Shown: positions 36,015 through 44,129 of the stretch, piece after piece
How the letters are laid out: every line of letters begins with the position of its first letter
Position numbering within the stretch: position 1 is the first letter of the stretch
NCBI RefSeq assembly: GCF_027889715.1
Contig: NZ_JAPJZH010000015.1
Coordinates: 59,245-123,244 of the forward strand
Reading direction: 5' to 3'
Length of the DNA: 64,000 nucleotides
Source: Allohoeflea poritis
GTDB taxonomy: Bacteria; Pseudomonadota; Alphaproteobacteria; Rhizobiales; Rhizobiaceae
The notes under the pieces: model-generated
The model's database searches: none
Seen by the model: the letters and a program-made list of their open reading frames with translations, nothing else
What the model was told of the DNA's origin: nothing
Translations under genes and position numbers: made by a program

Positions 36015-37034
36015 TTATTGGGCCTTGGTTCCATCGGGAATTTCAAGACCGATTTCCTCATAGTAGCGCTGCGCGCCGAGATGGAGGCGAACACCGCCTT
36101 CCTGCACCGCATAATCAAGCGTCACACGGTCGAGCCAGGGCGCGTCTGCACGCATCTTCTCAGCACCTTCCCAGAATGCCTTGGTGATCTTGTAGACCGT
36201 ATCGTCGTCGAGATCGGAGCGTGTTACCACACCGACAACCGCGCCGAGCGAGTAGACATCATCGGTGTTGGTCACCCCGTCCCCATAGATCCCGGCCGGG
36301 ATGACATCGAGGAAACGACCGAGCGCCTTGGTTGGCTTTAGCTGGTCTTCGCTCTGGTTGTCGACCTCTTCCTTGCTCGGTCCGAGGATTGTCAGCTTGT
36401 TTGTCGCGGCAAGCTGCTCGACCTGCGGGAACGGTGCGATGCCGCCATTGATGTAGACATCCACCTGTTTGTCCTGGAACGCCTGGAACGCCGATGACCA
36501 GGACCCCTTGAAATTCTCGTAATCCTCACCGACCTTGTAGCCGGTCTGGGCTTCGATCCACTGGTTGGCGGCATTCCATGCACCGCCGCCGGGCGGTCCG
36601 AGAAACACTTTCTTGCCCTTGATGTCTTCAAGCTTGGTCATACCGTCATCGGCATAGGTCAGCACATGATATGCCCCATAGGGATACCAGAAGACCAGGC
36701 GAACATTTTCCGAAAGCTCCGGCGCCTTCTTGATCTTCTGATACATCGCCTTGCCGTTCTTCATCAGGAAGTAGACGGTCGGCGAGGTCATCACCATGTC
36801 GAGTTCGCCCTCGGCCATGTCGATAATGTGCTTGGTCGCAGCGCCCGTGGCGTCGACCTGGATCTCGTAATCGTCCTGCTCCTGGTTGACGATGCTGGCC
36901 ATCGTGGATTGCGTCAGATAGGCCGACGTTCCGGGTGCGATCGTCGCCATCTTGATGACATCGGCGGCCTGCGGTGCGCCTCCCAGCGCCAGGACGGCGG
37001 CGCCGGCCAGCGCCCATTTCTTGAATGCGTTCAT
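36015..37034 (-). CDS. TAXI-family TRAP transporter substrate-binding protein
   Basis: Periplasmic receptor of a TRAP-TAXI importer, 339 residues. The signal peptide is at residues about 1-23 (KKWALAGAAVLALGGAPQAA). The mature protein has the TAXI pattern MATIAPGTSAYLTQSTMASIVN, VDATGAATKHIIDMAEGELDM and GKKVFLGPPGGGAWNAANQW. The ATG overlaps the permease stop by four bases (ATGA), so expression is coupled. The open frame continues far upstream inside the permease gene, but that part is a shadow. The ligand is unknown; the downstream hydrolases suggest a sulfate or phosphonate ester. Confidence 0.92.
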   Translation of the reverse strand: MNAFKKWALAGAAVLALGGAPQAADVIKMATIAPGTSAYLTQSTMASIVNQEQDDYEIQVDATGAATKHIIDMAEGELDMVMTSPTVYFLMKNGKAMYQKIKKAPELSENVRLVFWYPYGAYHVLTYADDGMTKLEDIKGKKVFLGPPGGGAWNAANQWIEAQTGYKVGEDYENFKGSWSSAFQAFQDKQVDVYINGGIAPFPQVEQLAATNKLTILGPSKEEVDNQSEDQLKPTKALGRFLDVIPAGIYGDGVTNTDDVYSLGAVVGVVTRSDLDDDTVYKITKAFWEGAEKMRADAPWLDRVTLDYAVQEGGVRLHLGAQRYYEEIGLEIPDGTKAQ

Positions 37035-38908
37035 GCTTTTTCTCCCTGTTTCGCGGTTTTTGAAGATGCATCCCGGGAGGATGCGATTTTGTGCTCGAAC
37101 AAAAGAAGCAGACCGCCGGCGGCACCGGCCAGGCTCAGGACCGGTTCCGGCACCAGCAATGCCGCCGCACAGACGAGCCGGGCGATGCTCTGCCACGGCG
37201 GCAGCGCCAGCCGTTCGAAACGCGCCATGGCGCTGGCAATCAGCCAGGTCGCCAGCAAAAACGCGCCGATCGCCCAGGCAAGTCCCGCCACGGTGAAACC
37301 GTCGATCAGCAGGATGTCCGTGTGATAGACGAATATAAACGGAATGATGAAGCCGGCGATCGAGATGCGCAGCGCTTCGAAACCGGTCGCCATCGGCTTG
37401 GCGCCGGCCAGCGGCGCGGCTGCGAACGCCGCCAGCGCAACGGGCGGCGTGACCACCGAAAGCACACCGAAATAAACCATGAAGAGATGGGCTGAAATGG
37501 TGGTGACGCCAAGCTTTCCGAGCGCCGGCCCCATGACCACGGCGATGATCAGGTAGGCCGGCACCGACGGAACGCCCATGCCCATGATCAGGCAGCCGAT
37601 CATCACCAGCACGAGGCTGAAGAAGAGGCTCGAACCGGATACGGACAGAATGAGCTGCGCCATCTTGAGGCCGACTCCGGTCATGTTGATGACCCCGATA
37701 ACGAAGCCAACCGCCGCGACGATTACCAGCAGCGTCGCCGCCGTCCCGCCCGCGGACACCAGCGCCCGCCACCAGGCGGAGGGGTGTCTGAAGCTCGGGA
37801 ACAGGATCAGCGACAGCACTGTCGCCGCGATCAGCGCGTAGAAACCCGCAAACTGAACCGTCCGCCCCATCGCCAGAAACACGACAAGCAACGCCAGCGG
37901 CAGGAAGAACGACATGCTGTTAAGCCAATCCCGCGACGTCATGGTCTCACGCTCCGCCGGCGGAACCGCACCGATGCCGAGCTTGCGCGATTCGATCAGC
38001 ACGACCACGAACAGGCTGACATAATAGAAGACAGCCGGGATCAGGGCCGCCAGAACGATGTTCACATAGGCAATGCCGGTCACATCCGCCATCATGAAGG
38101 CGACGACGCCCATGACGGGCGGCATGATCTGACCGCCGGTCGAAGCCGCCGCTTCGACACCGCCGGCAAATTTCGGCTTGAAGCCTGCCTTCTTGATGAT
38201 CGGGATGGTGAAGACGCCGGTCGAGACGACATTGGCGACGGCAGCGCCCGACATCGTGCCGAACAATGCCGAGCCGACGATCGACGCATGCGCGGCCCCG
38301 CCGGCAAAGCGGCCGGTCGCCGCAAACGCCATCTTGAGCAGCACACCGCCTGCCCCCGAGGTTTGCAGGACCGCTCCGAAAACGATGAATACGAGCACCG
38401 TGCGGCCAACCACCTCGACCGGTCGTCCGAAGACCCCGTCGCTGGAATACCAGAGATTTTCGGCGACCCGCGTCCAGTCCTCTCCCGCCCCGTAAAACCG
38501 GGATGGAAGAAGCACATAAAGCGCGACCAGCGCGAAGACGATCAGCATCGGCAGGCCGAATATCCGCCAGGTCGCATAGGCCACGACAGCAAAGGCGGCC
38601 CAGGCCAGGATAAGCTGCCATTGTTCAGCGTCGAGCAGGAATTCCTCCTGCTCCAGCATGAAGCCGATCCACACCCAACTGATATAGACGAACAGCACGG
38701 CCAGCGCCGCGTGGAAACCAAAACGCAACGCGCTGCCTTCCTGCGCATCCCAGCCAAGAATGGCGATCGTCATCGCAATCGCGACGATGCTGCCATAGTA
38801 GATGACATTGTCGAATACGCCGAAACCGGCGGTATAAATGGCCCCGCAAGCCAGGACCACCGCCAGCATGTCGGCAACGACACGACTTGTCATGCGCAGG
38901 GCGTTCAA
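37031..38908 (-). CDS. TRAP transporter fused permease (TAXI type)
   Basis: A 625-residue membrane protein fusing the small (four-helix) and large (DctM-like) TRAP subunits, as usual with TAXI receptors. Visible motifs are the conserved FIVFGAVLQTSGAGGVLLKMA near residue 175, GSALFGTMSGAAVANVVSTG, GGQIMPPVMGVVAFMMADVTG and VGVINMTGVGLKMAQLI. The start is TTG at 38908, with GGGAGGAAA upstream; an ATG five codons later has no ribosome-binding site. It heads an operon of four genes on the minus strand, divergent from the IclR gene at 39079. Confidence 0.93.
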   Translation of the reverse strand: MNALRMTSRVVADMLAVVLACGAIYTAGFGVFDNVIYYGSIVAIAMTIAILGWDAQEGSALRFGFHAALAVLFVYISWVWIGFMLEQEEFLLDAEQWQLILAWAAFAVVAYATWRIFGLPMLIVFALVALYVLLPSRFYGAGEDWTRVAENLWYSSDGVFGRPVEVVGRTVLVFIVFGAVLQTSGAGGVLLKMAFAATGRFAGGAAHASIVGSALFGTMSGAAVANVVSTGVFTIPIIKKAGFKPKFAGGVEAAASTGGQIMPPVMGVVAFMMADVTGIAYVNIVLAALIPAVFYYVSLFVVVLIESRKLGIGAVPPAERETMTSRDWLNSMSFFLPLALLVVFLAMGRTVQFAGFYALIAATVLSLILFPSFRHPSAWWRALVSAGGTAATLLVIVAAVGFVIGVINMTGVGLKMAQLILSVSGSSLFFSLVLVMIGCLIMGMGVPSVPAYLIIAVVMGPALGKLGVTTISAHLFMVYFGVLSVVTPPVALAAFAAAPLAGAKPMATGFEALRISIAGFIIPFIFVYHTDILLIDGFTVAGLAWAIGAFLLATWLIASAMARFERLALPPWQSIARLVCAAALLVPEPVLSLAGAAGGLLLLFEHKIASSRDASSKTAKQGEKA

Positions 38909-39008
38909 CCCGTTTCCTCCCGCGGACTATCCCTTTGCCGGAACTTCGTTCCTTTTTTTTGCAGACAGTGCGGTAATCCCCATTCTGCGGCAATTCTTAT
39001 TCGCTTAT

Positions 39009-39055
39009 CGTGCCACTGTTTGGCACGTTGTGGCATTTGGCACGCCCGGGTGCCA
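39009..39055. promoter_or_regulatory. Two inverted repeats, probable IclR operators
   Basis: CGTGCCA-n5-TGGCACG (39009-39027) and TGGCAC-n6-GTGCCA (39038-39055) share the TGGCAC half-site. They lie in the intergenic region between the divergent TRAP operon and the IclR gene, 24 to 70 bases before the IclR start. They are probable binding sites for that regulator. Confidence 0.65.
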
Positions 39056-39078
39056 TACTCTCCACCGGAGGGGGAGCA

Positions 39079-39894
39079 ATGGACGTCGTTCGAAACCGAT
39101 CGCTGGACCGCGGCATCACGCTGCTTGATGCACTTGCCCGCAACGGCGCCTGTTCGCTTGGCGAGCTGCACAAAAGTACGGGCATCGCGAAATCGACGAT
39201 CCGGCGCCTGCTGGCCACCATGATCGACCGTCAGATCGTCCGGCGCAGCCTGTCCGACGGCAAGTACCGCACCAATGTATCGATGCCGTCAGGCCATATC
39301 GAAGCGCCGACATTCGAACAAATGCTGATGGTCGACATCGCCATGCCATACCTCATGGAACTGACGAAGTCGGTTGAATGGCCGTCGGACCTGCATCTGC
39401 TTGAAGACGACTGGATGCGCATTATCGATTCGACGAGACCGCTCAGTCCGTTTCATCTTTATCGCGGACAGATCGACCGCAAAATCAACCAGTTCGGCGC
39501 GGCGGGAGGCATCGCCTGCCTGTCGGCGATGAGAGACAGGAAAATCGCGTATCGGATCGAACGCCTCGGAAATCACCGCATATGGGGCCTGGCTCGTTTC
39601 AGTATGCTGCCAGAACAATTCTGGCAGGAAATAGAAACAGCGCGCGGCAGGGGATACGGCGCACGACTGCACGATTATCTCGGCGACACCATCATCGACG
39701 ACAGCCTGTCGGCGATCGCGGTTCCCATCATATGGCGTGACCGGCCCGTCGGCGCGGCAACGATGCTGTGGCCACGCACTTATCTTTCAGCCGAGGAATT
39801 CGCCGAATCTTTCCTCAAGCCATTGAACGAGACGGCGGCTGCGATCATGAAGGAGCTCGATGCCCATGATCGCAAGTCCGTTCAAGGTTCTTGA
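39079..39894 (+). CDS. IclR-family transcriptional regulator
   Basis: A 271-residue regulator. The N-terminal winged HTH is NRSLDRGITLLDALARNG then SLGELHKSTGIAKSTIRRLLATM (residues about 6-48); the C-terminal IclR effector domain spans about 75-265 with typical RGQIDRKIN and GYGARLHDYLG segments. The ATG at 39079 follows the purine-rich GGAGGGGGAG; the open frame to 39010 would run over the operators. It is divergent from the sulfatase/TRAP operon and is its likely regulator, sensing an imported ester or its product. Its 3' end overlaps the convergent dehydratase gene by 13 bases. Confidence 0.92.
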   Translation: MDVVRNRSLDRGITLLDALARNGACSLGELHKSTGIAKSTIRRLLATMIDRQIVRRSLSDGKYRTNVSMPSGHIEAPTFEQMLMVDIAMPYLMELTKSVEWPSDLHLLEDDWMRIIDSTRPLSPFHLYRGQIDRKINQFGAAGGIACLSAMRDRKIAYRIERLGNHRIWGLARFSMLPEQFWQEIETARGRGYGARLHDYLGDTIIDDSLSAIAVPIIWRDRPVGAATMLWPRTYLSAEEFAESFLKPLNETAAAIMKELDAHDRKSVQGS

Positions 39895-40907
39895 GTTTGG
39901 CCGGTTAGAGCGCCCTCGAGGTCATCAGCCCTGTCGAGATATGTGGAAAAGGCGGCACGATCGACATTTCCGCCCGACAAAACGACGACAATCGTCTTGC
40001 CGGCAAAGCGCTCGCGCTGCTGTACCAGGGCCGCGAAGGCGGCCGCGCCGCCCGGTTCCACGACGAGTTTCAGGCGGTCGAACAGCGCCGCAACGGCATT
40101 CATCACCGCGTGGTCCGAAACCGCGAAACCACCGGACACAAGCCGTTTCATGATTTCGAACGTAATGCTGCCGGGCTGCGGCGTCACGATGGCGTCGCAG
40201 ATCGAGGCCGCGCCCGGCTCAATCGCGATACGCGATCCGGCGGCAAGTGAACGGACCACGTCGTCATAACCGGCCGGTTCCGCGCACCAGATACGGGTCA
40301 TGGGAAGCTTTGACTTGAGCGCGGTCGCTACACCGGAAAGCAGCCCGCCACCGCCGACCGGACACAGGACCTCGTCAACGCCGATATTGGCATAGTCTGC
40401 CTGCCGCGCGATCTCCAGACCGACGGTCCCCTGCCCTGAAATAATATCGATGTCGTCGAACGGCGGAACGATGATTGAACCGTTCCTGCCTGCGATCTCC
40501 TCCGCGATGGCCTGCCGGTCTTCGCTGTGGCGCTCATAAAGCACGATATCCGCACCGTAGCCCCGTGTGTTGTCGATCTTGATGCGTGGAGCATCGCTCG
40601 GCATGACGATCGTCGCATGCATGCCGAGCTGTTGCGCGGCAGCCGCAACACCTTGCGCATGATTTCCGGAGGAATAGGCGACGACACCGCATTTGCGTTT
40701 GTCCGGGGCAATTCGCGAGAGTTTGGTATAGGCGCCCCGAAATTTGAAGGAGCCGGTGCGTTGCAGGCATTCGGGCTTGAAAAACAGGCGCATGCCCAAG
40801 GCTTCGTTGAGCTGCGCCGACTCCAGCAATGGTGTCCGCACGGCAAGGCCGGTGAGCCGTTCCGCCGCATCCTCGATAAGATCAATCGTTACGTTTTCGG
40901 TGTTCAT
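39882..40907 (-). CDS. Threonine/serine dehydratase family protein (PLP)
   Basis: A 341-residue PLP enzyme of fold type II. The cofactor Lys lies in TGSFKFRGAYTKLS (about residue 50), the glycine-rich phosphate loop is CPVGGGGLLSG (near 183), and SSGNHAQGVAAAAQQLG is the substrate loop. No ACT regulatory domain is present, so it is of the catabolic or eutB-like type and not biosynthetic IlvA. It may deaminate threonine, serine or hydroxy-amino acids. The ATG at 40907 gives the normal length; the open frame to 41015 runs into mgsA. It follows mgsA after 19 bases, so the two form a unit. Confidence 0.88.
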   Translation of the reverse strand: MNTENVTIDLIEDAAERLTGLAVRTPLLESAQLNEALGMRLFFKPECLQRTGSFKFRGAYTKLSRIAPDKRKCGVVAYSSGNHAQGVAAAAQQLGMHATIVMPSDAPRIKIDNTRGYGADIVLYERHSEDRQAIAEEIAGRNGSIIVPPFDDIDIISGQGTVGLEIARQADYANIGVDEVLCPVGGGGLLSGVATALKSKLPMTRIWCAEPAGYDDVVRSLAAGSRIAIEPGAASICDAIVTPQPGSITFEIMKRLVSGGFAVSDHAVMNAVAALFDRLKLVVEPGGAAAFAALVQQRERFAGKTIVVVLSGGNVDRAAFSTYLDRADDLEGALTGQTQEP

Positions 40908-40926
40908 ATGGGAATTCGGCAAGGGC

Positions 40927-41316
40927 TCAACGCTCCGCATCGCTGGCGAGATAATCAAGCACGGCATCGGCCGTCGACGGGCTGCAGGCCATCGGAAGGT
41001 CGTAGACAATGGCAAGGCGCGTCAGCGCCTTGACGTCGACATCATGCGGCATGGGCGACATCGGATCGACGAAAAACACAAGCCCGTCGAGCGCCTCCTC
41101 GGCGATCATGGCGCCAATCTGCTGATCGCCCCCGAGTGGACCGCTCTTGAGCCTCGTTACGGAGATTTCAGGATATGCCTCGGCGATTCGCCCGCCCGTC
41201 GTGCCCGTTGCGACGACGGACATGTGCCTCAGGCGACTCAAATGTTTGCCGGCCCAGGCAACCATCTCGTCCTTGCAGGCGTCATGCGCGACCAGCGCGA
41301 TTTTCTTGGCGCTCAT
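40927..41316 (-). CDS. mgsA: Methylglyoxal synthase
   Basis: Converts dihydroxyacetone phosphate to methylglyoxal and phosphate, a bypass of lower glycolysis. The 129-residue protein has the conserved [14 protein letters not shown] at the N-terminus, [27 protein letters not shown] with the catalytic Asp and the [18 protein letters not shown] metal/phosphate segment. Normal length. Located 19 bases before the threonine/serine dehydratase; the link between them may be threonine breakdown to methylglyoxal-type products, but this is speculative. Confidence 0.95.
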   Translation of the reverse strand: MSAKKIALVAHDACKDEMVAWAGKHLSRLRHMSVVATGTTGGRIAEAYPEISVTRLKSGPLGGDQQIGAMIAEEALDGLVFFVDPMSPMPHDVDVKALTRLAIVYDLPMACSPSTADAVLDYLASDAER

Positions 41317-41348
41317 GCTTTGGCGGCCTTCCTGTATTCACCGTGAAA

Positions 41349-41843
41349 CTAAGCTTCGACACTGCCGCCGAAGTCCTTACGCATCGTGACCTTCTCGATA
41401 TCCTGCTGCAGGCTGGAAGAATATCTGACCGAAAAGGACGTCACCCTGTAGCCTGAATGCTCGTAAAATGCGATGGCCGACGTGTTGCGCGCATGCGTTT
41501 CGAGTTCGGTGAACGCGTAGCCCGCGGCCGCCACGGCATCCTCCAGCGCATTCAGCAAGACAGTTCCGACACCCTTGCGATGGTGCAGCGGATCGATCCA
41601 GAGATCCGAGATAAGCTGGTCCAGATTTTCACGCGCGCCCCACCCGAGAATGCTTCCGCGGGACTGCGCCACCACGATCCGGTCCCAGTAGTTGGCGGTG
41701 AAATCCCGGTATGCGGCGTGCGCATTGTCCCTGATCCTAGCCGCATCTTCGCCCCACGATGTGATCGCCGCTTCCCAGGACCGGATACCGATCAACGCAA
41801 GCTGGCGGGCATCCTGCGCATGGGCATCGCGTATCTCGATCAT
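41349..41843 (-). CDS. GNAT N-acetyltransferase
   Basis: A 164-residue acetyltransferase of the GNAT fold. The acetyl-CoA site is visible as DPLHHRKGVGTVLLNALEDA (residues about 86-105) and the C-terminal ARNTSAIAFYEHSGYRVTSF (about 121-140). The substrate cannot be inferred. ATG at 41843. It lies 32 bases from the mgsA start on the same strand and may lead that unit. Nothing in the upstream 209 bases, shared with the divergent SRPBCC gene, defines a regulator. Confidence 0.88.
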   Translation of the reverse strand: MIEIRDAHAQDARQLALIGIRSWEAAITSWGEDAARIRDNAHAAYRDFTANYWDRIVVAQSRGSILGWGARENLDQLISDLWIDPLHHRKGVGTVLLNALEDAVAAAGYAFTELETHARNTSAIAFYEHSGYRVTSFSVRYSSSLQQDIEKVTMRKDFGGSVEA

Positions 41844-42052
41844 GCCGCCTCCTTGCGGGCCAAAAAGCCTGGTCCCCTGCCCGTCCCGTTTCGTCCGGCG
41901 CCGCTTATATGCTTGTTTCCGGTAGCCAATTAAGCAAAACGTGCTATTGAAACTGGCATATCATGATGGGCGATTGCAATATCCACCCATTGTCCCGATA
42001 CACACCGATCCATTGGCGATGATGCGGCACCCGTGCGCGTTTGGAGGCAATT

Positions 42053-42535
42053 GTGGCCCCACCCAGCGATAGGCCGGAACCAGGCGTGAAAGTTTTCATG
42101 AACGCTGCCCCCGTGGCCGTGTTTTCCGTCCTCGCCGACATGGAGAACCGCGCGGCAGTCCTGAAGAGCGTGAAGCGTGTTGTTCGCGTTGGTCCACTCC
42201 CCATCGAAACGGGCACACGGATAAGGGAAAAACGCACCGCAGGCTCCTTGTTCAAAGGACCGTTCAGGATCGTCGACTACCGGCCGCCGAACCGGATCTC
42301 ATTTGCATACCGCTGGCTGGGAATACCGCTTCGGGTGGATGTGGCCTTGCGGGACGAGCGTGGCGGCACGCTGGTCACGGTCAGCTCGCCGTCGGGTACG
42401 GTCGGACCGTTTGGGCCATTGGTCCAAATGATTGCAACACGCCTGATCGCGCAATGGGAACGGGACCTGTCGGACGTCAGGCGCCACGTCGAGCCGCGCG
42501 CGAATCCGGCCTGGCGAGCGGGTCTCGGCGCATAA
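42053..42535 (+). CDS. SRPBCC (START/Bet v1-like) superfamily protein
   Basis: A 160-residue soluble protein with a helix-grip-type fold pattern: VFMNAAPVAVFSVLADMENRA (residues about 15-35) and YRPPNRISFAYRWLGIPLRVDVAL then TLVTVSSPSGTVGPFG. Family members bind hydrophobic ligands or act as coenzyme Q-related chaperones, cyclases or stress proteins. The GTG at 42053 has GGAGG six bases before it; a TTG at 42041 is less likely. The C-terminal helix (IATRLIAQWERDLSDVRRHV) closes the fold. No partner gene is evident. Confidence 0.8.
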   Translation: MAPPSDRPEPGVKVFMNAAPVAVFSVLADMENRAAVLKSVKRVVRVGPLPIETGTRIREKRTAGSLFKGPFRIVDYRPPNRISFAYRWLGIPLRVDVALRDERGGTLVTVSSPSGTVGPFGPLVQMIATRLIAQWERDLSDVRRHVEPRANPAWRAGLGA

Positions 42536-42626
42536 CGAAACGCTAGGCGGCGAGCCATCAAAATGTCGCGCTCGCATGCAACCATCCGGTTAGTGGCGGA
42601 TTCCCCGCCCCACGGAGATGGCGACA

Positions 42627-43115
42627 ATGAACATCGAAATTCAGCAGCCCCGGCCTTTCGACCTCGTCGGTCAGGAAATTCTCATTGCAGGAAACGCGGT
42701 CGGCTTTGAATCGCACCTCACCGTCACGGTCAGCGAAGGCCATGACGAGGTCGTCGGATCGGCAACGGCCGGCTCCACCTCCATTCGTCAGTTCCAGGCA
42801 AGCATCTTCATTCCGGACAATGTCGGCTTCACCCTCAACCGCCTCTTTGTCACGGTTGCGGATGACAGCGCCGGCGGCGAAGGCGGCATTCCCACTGTCA
42901 CCGTGCCGGTTCTTTACGGGCCGATGATCCTCCCGAGATATACCGGCTACTTCCAGCATGAAGTGGTCCCCGGCGATTCGCTCTCAGCAATCGCCCAGCA
43001 CTATTATGAGGGCAGCTCGGACTGGCAGCCCATCATGCAGGCGAACCAGCATATCATCGCTAATCCCGACCTCATCTTTCCCGGTCAGGTTCTGCGCATC
43101 CCGCGCAACGTCTGA
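42627..43115 (+). CDS. Gmad2-LysM domain protein
   Basis: A 162-residue protein with an N-terminal Gmad2 immunoglobulin-like domain (residues about 4-88; PFDLVGQEILIAGNAVGFES) and a C-terminal LysM domain (about 108-160; HEVVPGDSLSAIAQHYYEG to GQVLRIP). No signal peptide or membrane segment is visible, which is odd for a peptidoglycan-binding protein. The ATG at 42627 has GGAG nine bases upstream; the ATG at 42618 would touch that site. Gmad2 domains occur in spore germination and exported proteins. It may be exported by another route or bind a cytoplasmic partner. A GNAT gene follows after 103 bases. Confidence 0.82.
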   Translation: MNIEIQQPRPFDLVGQEILIAGNAVGFESHLTVTVSEGHDEVVGSATAGSTSIRQFQASIFIPDNVGFTLNRLFVTVADDSAGGEGGIPTVTVPVLYGPMILPRYTGYFQHEVVPGDSLSAIAQHYYEGSSDWQPIMQANQHIIANPDLIFPGQVLRIPRNV

Positions 43116-43218
43116 GGCCGGGGCGCGGACCAGTCCGTTTCGACCGCAAATTCGTGCTATAGCGCTCACAGACGAGATGGTGCGCAATGGCGGATTGCGC
43201 GGAAAACGCAGGCGGAAC

Positions 43219-43746
43219 ATGACCGACGCAATTGAGATACGCGACAGCATGCCAGACGACCTTCGCGCGATTGAAACGCTCTATCCGGACGCCTTTCCGG
43301 ATGAGGACCTGCTGCCTCTCGTCAAAAGCCTGCTTGCGGAAACGCAAAGCATTCTCTCGCTTGTCGCAATTGCAGACGGTGCTTTTGCGGGACATGTCGT
43401 ATTCACCACCTGTGGCGTCTCCGGAGCATCCGGCAAGGTCGCGCTCCTTGGTCCACTGGCTGTCGCTTCCAGCCGGCAACGGCAAGGCATTGGGAGCGCG
43501 CTCATTCGAGAAGGGCTGAGGCGGTCCGCAGACGCAGGAATGCATCGGGTCCTCGTCCTAGGTGACCCCGCCTATTATGGACGTTTCGGCTTTGCGCCCG
43601 ATGAATATGTCGCGCCGCCCTATGCGTTGCCGGACGAATGGCGCGGCGCCTGGCAATCCGTTGACCTGCCAGGCAATACGCAGTCGCCTCGCGGGAAACT
43701 GGAAGTTCCGCCACCCTGGCGCCATCGCGCCCTGTGGACACCGTAA
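43219..43746 (+). CDS. GNAT N-acetyltransferase, YhbS-like
   Basis: A 175-residue acetyltransferase. The acetyl-CoA motif is LGPLAVASSRQRQGIGSALIREGL (residues about 77-100), and the segment VLGDPAYYGRFGFAPDE (near 114-130) together with PPYALPDEW is typical of the YhbS-like subgroup. The ATG at 43219 lies four bases after AGGCGG. The larger open frame is an overlap with the LysM gene in another reading frame. The substrate is unknown. Confidence 0.87.
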   Translation: MTDAIEIRDSMPDDLRAIETLYPDAFPDEDLLPLVKSLLAETQSILSLVAIADGAFAGHVVFTTCGVSGASGKVALLGPLAVASSRQRQGIGSALIREGLRRSADAGMHRVLVLGDPAYYGRFGFAPDEYVAPPYALPDEWRGAWQSVDLPGNTQSPRGKLEVPPPWRHRALWTP

Positions 43747-43790
43747 TTCGCGGCTCCTCGCAAAGCCGCACGGCGTTCCACACGTCGCAA

Positions 43791-43800
43791 TGAACGTTCA
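43791..43800. promoter_or_regulatory. TGAACGTTCA palindrome upstream of the 48-residue ORF
   Basis: A perfect 10-base inverted repeat about 90 bases before the small ORF. The half-site TGAACG also occurs in the palindrome at 15899. Short palindromes of this kind arise by chance, so the regulatory role is weakly supported. Confidence 0.25.
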
Positions 43801-43889
43801 CTCCGCAACATTGCCCCTTTGTAATGCGGCAGACAGGCAATGGTCATATTCAGTTACCAGATAAGGTCTACCGAAAGGGGGTGAATGTG

Positions 43890-44036
43890 ATGGAACATAA
43901 AACCGCACGCTATTCCCATTCTTCGACCGTGGGTTTTGACAACATCAACAACCACATTCCGCCGAGGCGGACGAAGAACAGCTGGTTGCACCGCGCTTAC
44001 ACCAGGCTGGTAGGCGCCGTTTCAGGTTCCAGGTAA
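43890..44036 (+). CDS. Small basic protein of unknown function (48 residues)
   Basis: A short, basic ORF (MEHKTARYSHSSTVGFDN at the start, WLHRAYTRLVGAVSGSR at the end) with an amphipathic C-terminal helix. AAAGGGGG lies about eight bases before the ATG, and a strong hairpin terminator follows 28 bases after the stop. The frame is open from 43824 but without a Shine-Dalgarno signal. Family unknown. The ribosome-binding site and dedicated terminator argue for a real gene. Confidence 0.55.
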   Translation: MEHKTARYSHSSTVGFDNINNHIPPRRTKNSWLHRAYTRLVGAVSGSR

Positions 44037-44064
44037 ATCCTGGCCGGCGAACCGGCTGAAAAGC

Positions 44065-44096
44065 AAAGACCCCGCCGACATTGTCGCGGGGTCTTT
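44065..44096. terminator. Strong bidirectional hairpin terminator
   Basis: AAAGACCCCGC (44065-44075) pairs with GCGGGGTCTTT (44086-44096); GAC/GTC extend the stem inward. The A run on one side and T run on the other let it serve both the small ORF and the convergent SUF operon. Confidence 0.85.
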
Positions 44097-44129
44097 CAAT
44101 TCAGGTGATTGCCGGTTTCTCGGGCGGCC

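Noticed and set aside
37035..37772. Long N-terminal extension of the TAXI gene
   Set aside because: It lies entirely within the TRAP permease gene in another frame; the ATG at 37034 gives a clear signal peptide and the ATGA overlap.
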